From positions 1-12,417 of the forward strand of contig JADFKI010000081.1 in NCBI GenBank assembly GCA_022565015.1: a stretch of 12,417 bases of DNA, given 5' to 3'. How positions within the stretch are numbered: the stretch's first letter is position 1; every line of letters starts with the position of its first letter. The position numbers and the translations under genes are program-made. Shown here one piece after another: positions 1 to 6,443 of this stretch. Source of the DNA: Chloroflexota bacterium (GTDB lineage: Bacteria > Chloroflexota > Dehalococcoidia > Lucifugimonadales > JADFKI01). The notes under the pieces were generated by a model that was given only the letters and a program-made list of their open reading frames with translations, was not told the DNA's origin and made no database searches.

Positions 1-1
1 G

Positions 2-226
2 CGCACCGCCCTGCCGCCGGTGCTGTGCCTGGCACGCAGCCACGAGGCGGCGCATCCGCGCCCGGATCTCGACGAGTTCGTCCGACGGTACCGCGAGGCT
101 GGTGGCCAGATCGATGTGACCATTTTCGAGGAAGATGGCGCAGGCTTGTTGAGCGATCTCTCCTTGCCGGTTGCCAAGCAGACGCTCGAGCAGATGACCG
201 CGTTCATCCACCGACACATCGGGTAA
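2..226 (+). CDS. Alpha/beta-hydrolase-like protein, C-terminal fragment (5' end outside window)
   Basis: The reading frame is open from base 2 to a TAA at 224-226 and gives the last 74 residues of a larger protein. The pattern LPPVLCLARS, then DLDEFVRRYREAGGQIDVTIFE, then a closing amphipathic helix ending AFIHRHIG resembles the last part of alpha/beta-hydrolases of the acetyl-esterase type. In those proteins a beta strand carries the catalytic Asp, a helix follows, and the next strand leads to the catalytic His. Here the usual G-T-x-D-x-x-x-P stretch reads ARSHEAAHP, and the usual GxxHGF stretch reads EEDGAGLL. Both the expected Asp and the expected His therefore appear to be replaced. The nucleophile elbow lies outside the window. 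The gene converges with the CoA-transferase gene, 19 bases away. The family call is moderate; activity cannot be judged from this fragment. Confidence 0.6.
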   Translation, partial: RTALPPVLCLARSHEAAHPRPDLDEFVRRYREAGGQIDVTIFEEDGAGLLSDLSLPVAKQTLEQMTAFIHRHIG

Positions 227-245
227 GCTAAAATAGCCAAAAAAC

Positions 246-1442
246 CTAAACGATGACGCCCTCTTCGCGGAGCTTGGGGAGCTCGTCCGGGGACACGCCC
301 GCCATGTTCACCAGCACGTCGTCCGTGTGCTCGCTGTAGCGCGGGGCCTTCTTCACGACGGCCGGCGACTTCTGCATCTTTATGGGGCAGCCGATCATCC
401 TGTAGTCGCCGCGAACATCATCCTCCACGTCGACGATCATCTCGCGGGCGATGAGGTGCTCGTTGGTGATGACCTCCTCGGGGCTCATGACCGCGCCGCT
501 CCAGACGCCGACGTTGGCCAGCGTCTCGAAGGCCTCGTATTTGGAGTGCTGGGTCGTCCACTCCTCGATGATCTCCCTGACCTCTTCGCCACGTTCTCCC
601 CGCGCCTCGTCGGTATCGTAGCGCTCGTCGCCGATGAGCTCGGACCTTCCGATCACGGCGAGGATGGTCTCCCAGAGCGCCCCTCTCACGTGGATCATGA
701 CGTAGTCGTCGTGGCCGCCGCCCTCGCTGCGAAACACGCTTGGGATGCCGCTCCAGCCCATTCCACCGGACCTTCTATTGGGCGTGCCGACGCTAAGGCT
801 GCGGAGCAGGCGTATCCTCATGAGGTTGACGAGCCCGTCCTGCATCGAGACCTCGACGTGCTGGCCCTCGCCGGTCGAATCCCGCTGGCGCAGCGCGGCC
901 AGAATGCCGATGGCCATGTGAAGGCCCGTGCCCGAGTCGCCGGCGCCAATCGGCGCTGAAAGCGGCGGGCCGTCCTCGTGTCCGTTGGCCGCCATGAGGC
1001 CGGCGGTAGCCTGCGCGGCCGTCTCGAAGCTGCGGAACTCGCTCCACGGGCCGTACTCCCCGAATCCCTTTATGCTGGCATGGATCACTCTTGGATTGAT
1101 CTCCTTGAGCTGGTTGTAGCCAAGGCCCAGGCGGTCCATGACACCCTTGGAGAAATTCTCCAGGACGATGTCGGCCCACTCGATAAGCGGCACCAGGATT
1201 TCGTGGCCCCGTTTGGACTTCAGGTCCAGGGTAATGCCACGCTTGTTGTTGTTGAAGATGGTGAAGTAGACGGAATCCTGGTCGTCCCGATGGGCGAGCT
1301 CCCAGCGAGTGCGGTCTCCGCCTTCCGTGTCCTCGACCTTGAGAACGTCCGCGCCCAGGAACCCCAGTAGCTGTGAGCATGACGGGCCTGCCTGGACCCT
1401 GCTGAGATCGAGTATCTTTACGCCTTCCAACGCCTGGTCCAT
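246..1442 (-). CDS. CaiB/BaiF family CoA-transferase (class III, formyl-CoA-transferase-like)
   Basis: This 398-residue protein belongs to the class III CoA-transferases, which move CoA between carboxylic acids through an aspartyl-CoA anhydride. It opens with LEGVKILDLSRVQAGPSCSQ, the usual N-terminal strand and loop, followed by LGADVLKVE. FNNNKRGITLDLKS (residues 63-76) and the ADIVLENFSKGVMDRLGLGY block (90-109) follow the family closely. The catalytic Asp is D169 in GAGDSGTGLHMAIGILAAL, with the same numbering as in oxalate formyl-CoA transferase. EGQHVEVSMQDGLVNL (192-207) and the C-terminal NEHLIAREM block complete the fold, so the protein looks full length. An ATG nine codons upstream is also in frame, but the chosen ATG has AAGGAG five bases before it. 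The acid substrate cannot be read from the sequence. The gene appears monocistronic: its own promoter lies upstream, and fmt ends 218 bases away. Confidence 0.93.
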   Translation of the reverse strand: MDQALEGVKILDLSRVQAGPSCSQLLGFLGADVLKVEDTEGGDRTRWELAHRDDQDSVYFTIFNNNKRGITLDLKSKRGHEILVPLIEWADIVLENFSKGVMDRLGLGYNQLKEINPRVIHASIKGFGEYGPWSEFRSFETAAQATAGLMAANGHEDGPPLSAPIGAGDSGTGLHMAIGILAALRQRDSTGEGQHVEVSMQDGLVNLMRIRLLRSLSVGTPNRRSGGMGWSGIPSVFRSEGGGHDDYVMIHVRGALWETILAVIGRSELIGDERYDTDEARGERGEEVREIIEEWTTQHSKYEAFETLANVGVWSGAVMSPEEVITNEHLIAREMIVDVEDDVRGDYRMIGCPIKMQKSPAVVKKAPRYSEHTDDVLVNMAGVSPDELPKLREEGVIV

Positions 1443-1447
1443 GCGCT

Positions 1448-1453
1448 CTCCTT
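1448..1453 (-). promoter_or_regulatory. Ribosome binding site of the CoA-transferase gene
   Basis: On the minus strand AAGGAG stands five bases before the ATG at 1442. No comparable site precedes the upstream in-frame ATG at 1469, so this site decides the start. Confidence 0.8.
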
Positions 1454-1506
1454 TCGCAACCCGCAGCATGTCGGGAAATACAGGAATTTGCCCTCTGATT
1501 CGCCGG

Positions 1507-1515
1507 ATTATACCA
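1507..1515 (-). promoter_or_regulatory. Extended -10 promoter of the CoA-transferase gene
   Basis: The minus strand reads TGGTATAAT, which is a perfect -10 hexamer preceded by the TGn extension. No good -35 hexamer stands 16-18 bases upstream (only a T-run), as expected for extended -10 promoters. The predicted transcript would start near 1500 and carry a leader of about 57 bases before the ATG. Confidence 0.65.
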
Positions 1516-1593
1516 CTAATAGGGCGCTCAAAAACTCATTCGACCTTCCCTCTGGCGCCCATTCGAATAAGGAAGGGGAAGAGATATGTATCC

Positions 1594-1630
1594 GAGGGAC
1601 ACCCTCAGGCTCCCGGCAATCGGCCTGAGG
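1594..1630. other. Overlapping hairpins downstream of fmt, possible weak terminator
   Basis: CCTCAGGC (1603-1610) and GCCTGAGG (1623-1630) form a perfect 8-base stem around a 12-base loop. A second, overlapping hairpin GAGGG/CCCTC (1594-1598 and 1602-1606) would compete with it. The structure begins about 30 bases after the fmt stop codon on the minus strand. There is no clear U-tract, so a factor-independent terminator is only a possibility. It may also be an RNA-stabilising hairpin. Confidence 0.3.
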
Positions 1631-1659
1631 CGGACTGCACTCCCTATTTCATCAGCCTT

Positions 1660-2619
1660 TTAAAGCCCCAGATGGGAACCAACGAAATCCAGGTGCCCCA
1701 GTAGGAAGTCGCTAACGGCAACCGCCCTGCGCCCTGCCACCTGTAGCTCGGACAGTCGCAACAGGCCTGCGCCCGTGACAACGCCTACGCCGTCACTCAG
1801 AGCAACGACCTCGCCCGTATTACCCATCGGTGCATCTTGGCCTTCACCAGCCGTGGCGCTTACGATCTTGAGTGTCTCGCCTTGCCAGCGAGTAAACGTG
1901 CCCGGCCACGGGACGTATGCGCGGACCTGACGTGATATGTAGTCCGCCGAGTTGGACCAGTCAATCTCGCCGTCCTCCCGCGACAGCAGGTGCGTGGTCG
2001 TAGCCTTACGCTCGTCCTGCGGCTGCTCGACGATCTTGCCCGCCGCCCAGTCCGGCAATATGTCGATGAGCAGCTCCGCGCCCAGCTCGAACAGGCGGGG
2101 AGTCAACTCCTCGGAGGTTTCCGACGCACCTACCCGAGTCTCGCGTTGGGCCAGTATCGGGCCCGCGTCCATTCGCTCGATGAGCCTTATTATCGAGACC
2201 CCGGCCACGTCGTCTCCGTTCAGGATTGTCGTAACGACCGGCGCCGGTCCCCTGTATTTCGGCAGGAGGGATGGGTGGACGTTGAGGCTGCCGTACGTGG
2301 GAAGCTCGAAGAACTCGGGCGGCAGGAAGAGGCCGTAGGCGGCAACGATTATGACGTCCGGCGATAACGACGCCAGCTCCTCTATTACGGAAGAATCGTT
2401 GCGAAGCGAGGCGGGCTGCAGGACGGGAACTCCCTGCTCGAGTGCGACCTGTTTTACCGGCGACGGCGAAAGCTTTCGGCCTCGGCCCGTCTGCCGGTCC
2501 GGCTGCGTGTAGACGCCGACGACCTGGTGGCCCGCTTCATGCAGCCCGCGAAACACAGGCACGGAGAACGCCGGCGTGCCCATGAACACCACTCTTAGCT
2601 TTGGGACGGGGTTCGTCAT
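1660..2619 (-). CDS. fmt: Methionyl-tRNA formyltransferase
   Basis: This cytoplasmic enzyme transfers the formyl group of 10-formyltetrahydrofolate to methionyl-tRNA for translation initiation. The 319-residue length is normal for the family. The N-terminal Rossmann half starts LRVVFMGTPAFSVPVF (8-23) and carries the YTQPDRQTGRGRKLSPSPVK loop (37-56). The formyltransferase signature SLNVHPSLLPKYRGPAPV (111-128) supplies N113 and H115, and RMDAGPIL supplies D151, which completes the catalytic Asn-His-Asp set. The C-terminal OB-fold part has the usual RAYVPWPGTFT block and ends with DFLLGHLDFVGSHLGL. The ATG at 2619 is six codons before the conserved LRVVFMG strand; an AGGG lies about ten bases upstream, so its ribosome site is weak. 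It is the last gene of the run mutS2 > DUF192 > fmt, 54 bases after the DUF192 stop. The frequent partner def is not in the window. Confidence 0.97.
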   Translation of the reverse strand: MTNPVPKLRVVFMGTPAFSVPVFRGLHEAGHQVVGVYTQPDRQTGRGRKLSPSPVKQVALEQGVPVLQPASLRNDSSVIEELASLSPDVIIVAAYGLFLPPEFFELPTYGSLNVHPSLLPKYRGPAPVVTTILNGDDVAGVSIIRLIERMDAGPILAQRETRVGASETSEELTPRLFELGAELLIDILPDWAAGKIVEQPQDERKATTTHLLSREDGEIDWSNSADYISRQVRAYVPWPGTFTRWQGETLKIVSATAGEGQDAPMGNTGEVVALSDGVGVVTGAGLLRLSELQVAGRRAVAVSDFLLGHLDFVGSHLGL

Positions 2620-2673
2620 ACATGGAGCCCTTGAAGCCGGATAAATCAGGTTAGCTTACAGACGTCAAACAAA

Positions 2674-3372
2674 CTAGCAGCTGGCGCCCCGGACGTTGAT
2701 CCCCTCGAAAGCCACGGAGTCGCCGACGCTTATGCCGAGCCTCTCGACCTCACCGGCGTTGATTTCGAGGTTGTACTCGGCCTCAACGAATGACCGATAG
2801 AGCGGCAGCTCGCTGCTAGGGGTCTCCGGCGCTGCGTTTGGCACGTCCTTCGTGACGGCGACGACGGTACAGCCGCTGCCTATCCATACGAAGTCCAGCG
2901 GAAAGCGCATGCCCTTCATCCAGAACGCCGAAGCCCTGCCGTCGTCGAATATGAACAGCATACCGGTCTGGGAGTCAAGGGAGTCCCGCTCCGAAAGGCC
3001 CCTTGTCCTTAGCTCGCCGGTGTTGGCGATCTCGGCCGCAAAAGTCACATCGCCGATTTTCACCGCTGGTCCCTCATCAGATTCGAGAGTTGAGACAGGC
3101 GTTATTGTAGGGGCAGCGGTCGTTGGAGTCGCCGTGGGTTGGCGACTCTGGGATGGTGCGGCAGGCGTCGCCGTCAATGTCGGCTCCACGGTGGGCCCCG
3201 AGGCCGTTGCCGATACAGTAGCCGTCTCGGTGGCAACCTCGACTACCGGCGACGGCAACTCCTCGACAGTTTCCGGGGTCGCGCCCGAGCTTTGGGACCA
3301 GCAGGAGAAGATTAAGAGGACGACTATCATGACAAGAATCGAGACCGTCACATGGAAGATTCGCAGCCGCAA
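2674..3372 (-). CDS. DUF192 domain protein with signal/lipoprotein-like N-terminus and Thr/Pro-rich linker
   Basis: The protein has 232 residues in three parts. Residues 1-24 form a signal sequence: basic MRLR, a hydrophobic core (ILVMIVVLLIF), then Ser-Cys. C24 in LLIFSC resembles a lipobox, although Phe at position -2 is unusual. Residues 25-102 are a low-complexity linker rich in Thr, Pro, Ala, Ser and Val. Residues 103-224 form a DUF192 domain, recognised by ELRTRGLSERDSL, MLFIFDD, FWMKGMRFPLDFVWI and the final EVERLGISVGD. DUF192 proteins are small secreted or periplasmic proteins without an assigned reaction. The domain is probably tethered outside the membrane. The start is TTG, chosen because it supplies the basic n-region and lies 13 bases after the mutS2 stop, with a weak AGGCG upstream; GTG at codon 8 and ATG at codon 15 are alternatives. 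It is probably co-transcribed with mutS2 and fmt. Confidence 0.85.
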   Translation of the reverse strand: MRLRIFHVTVSILVMIVVLLIFSCWSQSSGATPETVEELPSPVVEVATETATVSATASGPTVEPTLTATPAAPSQSRQPTATPTTAAPTITPVSTLESDEGPAVKIGDVTFAAEIANTGELRTRGLSERDSLDSQTGMLFIFDDGRASAFWMKGMRFPLDFVWIGSGCTVVAVTKDVPNAAPETPSSELPLYRSFVEAEYNLEINAGEVERLGISVGDSVAFEGINVRGASC

Positions 3373-3385
3373 TTTTCGCCTGCCG

Positions 3386-5836
3386 CTATTTCAGCTGCAC
3401 TGACGTGGCGCCGTCGCCACCGTGCTCAGGGGATTCCGGACCAAATGAGCCCACGAGGGGATGTCTCCGCAGGTGCTCCCGTACGGCGTTTCTCAGAGCG
3501 CCGGTGCCGCGGCCGTGTATCACTCGCAGCGTGCTCAGGCCGTCTCGCACCGCCTTGTCCAGGAGCTCCTCCAGCTTGAGCAGCGATTCCTCCACTCGTT
3601 GTCCACGAAGGTCGAGCTCGGCGCTTTCGAGCACGGGGCCCAGATCGATGCTTACCCCGGGCTTTGTTGGCTCAGACGGACCGTCAACGATCGATAGCCG
3701 CCTCGGGTCGACTTGAATCTTGACGCTGCCGATGCTGATCTCTGCATCGCCCTGTTGCTCTGGTAGGGATACCAGGGTGCCCTTGAGATTGAGGCCCCTG
3801 ACAAATACGGTATCGCCCACGGCAAGGGGCCTCTCCGGGACTCGCAGGGGCGCGGGGCTGGGCATTTGCGGCCTGCCTTCCTCGACTTCTCGCCGGAACC
3901 TGGCGACGTCCTGCCGAAATCTCGAAGGCTGCTGAGGGGCCGTACTCCATGAGAGGGCCGCCTCGGCCTTTCGGAGCCGGCCCCGGGTCTCCTCGTACTG
4001 GCTGAGCAGCTCTCGACGGACGCTGTCCAGGATATCGTCCCGATGAGACACGATGTAGTCGATCTGCTCGGTCAGCTGGGAGCGAAGCGACTCCAGGTGG
4101 GCCTGTGTCTCGTCGGCCTGCTGCAAGCGTTGTTGTAGCTGCTCACGCTCTCGTTGCAGCTCATTCAACCAGTCCTCGAAACGAAGGTACTGCGGCTCCA
4201 TCAGCGAGCGTGCCTGCTCCATCAGCCTCTGGGGCAGGCCAAGGCTGGCCGCCACCGACATCGCGTAGCTTCGCCCGGGCACGCCCGTGGTCAGGTGGTA
4301 CGTCGGCTTCAACGTGTTGGCGTCCAGCTGTACGCTGGCGTTCATCATGCCCGGCGTCGCCTCGGCGAAGGTAGCCACCGACCGATGGTGGGTCGTGACA
4401 ATAGTCGTGATTTCGCGTTCGGCGAAGTCCTGCAATATAGCCTTTGCCAGCGCGGACCCCTCTTCAGGGTCGGTGCTCGTGCCCAGCTCATCCAGGAGAA
4501 CGAGAGAATTCGGGGTGGCTACTCGAAGGATATCCACGACGTTCTGCATATGGGAGCTGAACGTGGACACCGACTGCTCGATGCTTTGCTGGTCTCCGAC
4601 GTCCGCGAAAATGCCGTCGAAGACGGGAAGCGAGCTACCGTCATCAGCAGGTATCTGTAGACCGGACTGGTGCATCAGCGCCAGCAGGCCGACCGTCTTC
4701 ATGGCGACCGTCTTGCCGCCGGTGTTCGGCCCCGTCACGACAAGCACGGACCAGTCCGGGCCGATGCTCAGGTTTATGGGAACGCCATCGCTGCCCAGAA
4801 GCGGGTGCCGGGCCTGAATCAGCCTGATGGTCGATTTGCCGTGGGCTTCGCCGTCACCTGACGGAGCCGGCAATATCGGCATCGCGCACACGCCGCCGAT
4901 CGACTGGCTATACCTAGCCCTCGCCAAGATGAAGTCCAGCCTTGCCGTAAGATCGTTGCCTTGAAGAATGTCGTCGGAGAGTTGGCCTACGAGACTCGTC
5001 AGGTCCCTGAGAATCCTGATTATCTCCCGCTCTTCCTCAAGGGCAAGCTCGCGCCAGGTATTGCCGAGCTCAACGGTCGAGAAGGGCTCGACGAATATCG
5101 TGGCGCCGGTATTGGAAGCGTCGTGAATGATGCCGGGTATGCGCCGCCGCATCTCCTGCTTGACCTGCACCACCAGCCTGTCGCCGCGCACTGAGATCAC
5201 GTTGTCCTGCAGGGCCTCCTGTCCGACGGGGGACTGTATTATGGTGCTGAGAGCGCCTGCGACGCGGTCATAGGCCTGCCTGATCTGGCTTCGCAAGGCC
5301 CTCAACGTTTGGGTCGCGTCGTCCAGGACAGCCCCGTTGTCGCCGATGCGGGAGCGTATCTGCCTCCGAAGCTCATCCAGGTCCGGTATTCCCTGCGCGA
5401 GCTCGGCGAGGGTGGGCGCCTTATGCCGGACGGAAAGCACGGCGTTCTTGGCGCGCCGGTGCACTTCCAGTGATTCGGTGACCTCCAGCAGCTCCATGCC
5501 GGACAGGATGCCTCCGAGGGAGGCGCGCTTGATGGCGGGCGTAACATCGGAGGACACTTGCAGGCTCACGTCGCCCCGCTCGTCCAGCAGCGCTCGACCC
5601 TCCACCGTCTCCCGCTGCAAGTCCGCGACTTCTAGCCGAACATAGGACGGGCCCTGTCCGAGGACGAGCAAGCGCGCGGGATAGAATGAAGCGAAGTCCG
5701 CCACCCTCTCACGAATCAGGTCGAACTCAAGGAGCTGAATGCTTTTGGAGCGTGGGCCATCTTCGACCGGTGCCGGCTCCGTTTCCGGCCCGACCTTCGA
5801 GTCGCCCGCGTCGTCCATGTCGTAAAGGCTTTCCAT
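3386..5836 (-). CDS. mutS2: Endonuclease MutS2 (MutS family ATPase with C-terminal Smr domain)
   Basis: MutS2 is a cytoplasmic MutS-family ATPase linked to suppression of homologous recombination and, in some bacteria, rescue of collided ribosomes. It lacks the mismatch-recognition domain. The order seen in this 816-residue protein is: core/lever domain (about 32-350); ATPase with Walker A GPNTGGKT (369-376), the STFSSHM signature (424-430), Walker B LVLLDE (445-450) and the TTHH switch (481-484); a charged coiled coil (about 552-625); a small KOW-like beta domain (about 670-716); and an Smr domain with LDLRG (741-745) and HGRGTG (774-779), the nuclease motifs. All key residues are present. 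The first 30 residues are an acidic, probably disordered extension not usual in the family. No ribosome site precedes the ATG, but a -10-like TAGAAT ends six bases before it, so the mRNA may be leaderless. An ATG at codon 7 is an alternative start. The gene heads the cluster with DUF192 and fmt. Confidence 0.97.
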   Translation of the reverse strand: MESLYDMDDAGDSKVGPETEPAPVEDGPRSKSIQLLEFDLIRERVADFASFYPARLLVLGQGPSYVRLEVADLQRETVEGRALLDERGDVSLQVSSDVTPAIKRASLGGILSGMELLEVTESLEVHRRAKNAVLSVRHKAPTLAELAQGIPDLDELRRQIRSRIGDNGAVLDDATQTLRALRSQIRQAYDRVAGALSTIIQSPVGQEALQDNVISVRGDRLVVQVKQEMRRRIPGIIHDASNTGATIFVEPFSTVELGNTWRELALEEEREIIRILRDLTSLVGQLSDDILQGNDLTARLDFILARARYSQSIGGVCAMPILPAPSGDGEAHGKSTIRLIQARHPLLGSDGVPINLSIGPDWSVLVVTGPNTGGKTVAMKTVGLLALMHQSGLQIPADDGSSLPVFDGIFADVGDQQSIEQSVSTFSSHMQNVVDILRVATPNSLVLLDELGTSTDPEEGSALAKAILQDFAEREITTIVTTHHRSVATFAEATPGMMNASVQLDANTLKPTYHLTTGVPGRSYAMSVAASLGLPQRLMEQARSLMEPQYLRFEDWLNELQREREQLQQRLQQADETQAHLESLRSQLTEQIDYIVSHRDDILDSVRRELLSQYEETRGRLRKAEAALSWSTAPQQPSRFRQDVARFRREVEEGRPQMPSPAPLRVPERPLAVGDTVFVRGLNLKGTLVSLPEQQGDAEISIGSVKIQVDPRRLSIVDGPSEPTKPGVSIDLGPVLESAELDLRGQRVEESLLKLEELLDKAVRDGLSTLRVIHGRGTGALRNAVREHLRRHPLVGSFGPESPEHGGDGATSVQLK

Positions 5837-5842
5837 AGGGCA

Positions 5843-5871
5843 ATTCTAGCAGGGAGTGTCGAATCGCAAAA
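5843..5871 (-). promoter_or_regulatory. Putative mutS2 promoter, possibly giving a leaderless mRNA
   Basis: On the minus strand a -10-like TAGAAT (5848-5843) ends six bases before the mutS2 ATG. The upstream part is weak: TTGCGA at a spacing of 15, or TTTTGC at 17. A transcript starting about seven bases after the -10 would begin at or next to the ATG, which agrees with the lack of a Shine-Dalgarno sequence. Confidence 0.4.
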
Positions 5872-6006
5872 CGTTGCCTGCCGCCCATTTTCATTTCATA
5901 TGAGATTGCATGGCCTGTCGTTGGGTGACGCAGGTCGCACATCTGCCATGCGCCGTGCCGATACCCAGCCGAAAATATCCGGCCTCTTATGCTGTCGGAC
6001 GCCCAT

Positions 6007-6277
6007 CCATTTAGAGCCAATCCGAAAACCTTAATTTGACGTTTTACGGTCCTTCGACAGTGCTCTCCGTTGCGGCGGAGTCCGAAGATATTCTGTTCAA
6101 AGAGTCGGACAGGACGAACGGAAGATTGCCCGTTCGTGGTGTCCGGCTCCTCATAATGTATATCTTCGGACTCTCCGATACCTTAGGCAGAATCAGATCG
6201 GAGTCCGTCTCTACGGACCGCTTCTGCGGAGAGCTTGTCGAACCATTCGTGGCAGTTTTCGGATAGGCTATTAGTGG
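6007..6277. repeat. Nested 271-base palindrome with terminal inverted repeats and split REP-like motifs (MITE-like)
   Basis: Four inverted repeats are nested and collinear. (1) 6007-6029 with 6255-6277: 23 bases, 19 complementary, including ATCCGAAAAC/GTTTTCGGAT without a mismatch. (2) 6053-6069 with 6227-6242: TTCGACAGTGCTCTCCG/CGGAGAGCTTGTCGAA, with one extra base and one mismatch. (3) 6078-6090 with 6161-6173: GAGTCCGAAGATA/TATCTTCGGACTC, perfect over 13. (4) 6102-6121 with 6130-6149: 20-base arms with two mismatches and one G-T pair around an 8-base loop, AAGATTGC. Two motifs like the widespread bacterial REP palindromes (CCTTCGACA...GGACGAACGG and its GGTGAGCTTGTCGAACC relative) seem present but interrupted: the left one by 6066-6110, the right one by 6142-6230. 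Both inserts start with TCCG and share CGGAGTCCG (6076-6084, 6199-6207). A non-autonomous mobile element, a pair of REPs invaded by another repeat, or a structured RNA are all possible. There is no transposase in the window. Confidence 0.7.
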
Positions 6278-6319
6278 GAACTAACACCGTCCCATCCAGA
6301 ACTAATAAGGAAAATTCCC

Positions 6320-6381
6320 GGGCTTTGGACAAACATCTCCCCGCAAGACCAAAATTTAACACGCCTGTTTTGCCAAAGCCC
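6320..6381. repeat. Long inverted repeat downstream of the cyclase gene, possible terminator
   Basis: The arms 6320-6335 (GGGCTTTGGACAAACA) and 6366-6381 (TGTTTTGCCAAAGCCC) match at 14 of 16 positions, with a perfect outer nine, around a 30-base spacer rich in A and C. The repeat starts 62 bases after the cyclase stop codon on the minus strand and could fold in that transcript. What follows is GGGAATTTTCC rather than a clean U-tract, so termination is not certain. The long spacer also fits a protein-bound site or a degenerate mobile-element end. Confidence 0.5.
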
Positions 6382-6443
6382 TGAATCTTATACGTTCAGA
6401 CGACCTGTTTAGGTTTCTCCGCTTGGAAGCCGATATCCGAATG

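Larger units (their letters stand above)
5837..6443. other. 607-base intergenic region between mutS2 and the cyclase gene
   Basis: No supportable protein or known RNA gene lies here. From the mutS2 side it holds the putative mutS2 promoter (5843-5871), about 135 bases in which I see nothing specific, the nested palindrome at 6007-6277, and a second long inverted repeat at 6320-6381. It lies upstream of mutS2 and downstream of the cyclase gene, both on the minus strand. The segment 6278-6443 is visibly richer in A and T than the surrounding genes. Confidence 0.8.

Noticed and set aside
224..250. Possible bidirectional terminator between the hydrolase fragment and the CoA-transferase gene
   Set aside because: The short A/T-rich stem GCTA/TAGC has only four pairs. 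The T-run lies on the wrong side of it for the minus strand and there is no T-run for the plus strand.
327..959. 210-codon plus-strand open frame inside the CoA-transferase gene
   Set aside because: The opposite frame encodes a full CaiB-family protein with its catalytic Asp. This one is an antisense shadow, common in GC-rich DNA.
5727..6020. 97-codon open frame on the minus strand overlapping the mutS2 start
   Set aside because: It overlaps the genuine mutS2 coding sequence in another frame, has no family resemblance and has a biased, Arg-rich composition typical of a shadow frame.
6036..6266. 76-codon open frame across the nested palindrome, containing CGELVEPFV
   Set aside because: It starts at TTG without a ribosome site. 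Its sequence is the translation of the inverted repeats; peptides of the GELVEPF kind are, from memory, frequent false products of REP-like DNA.
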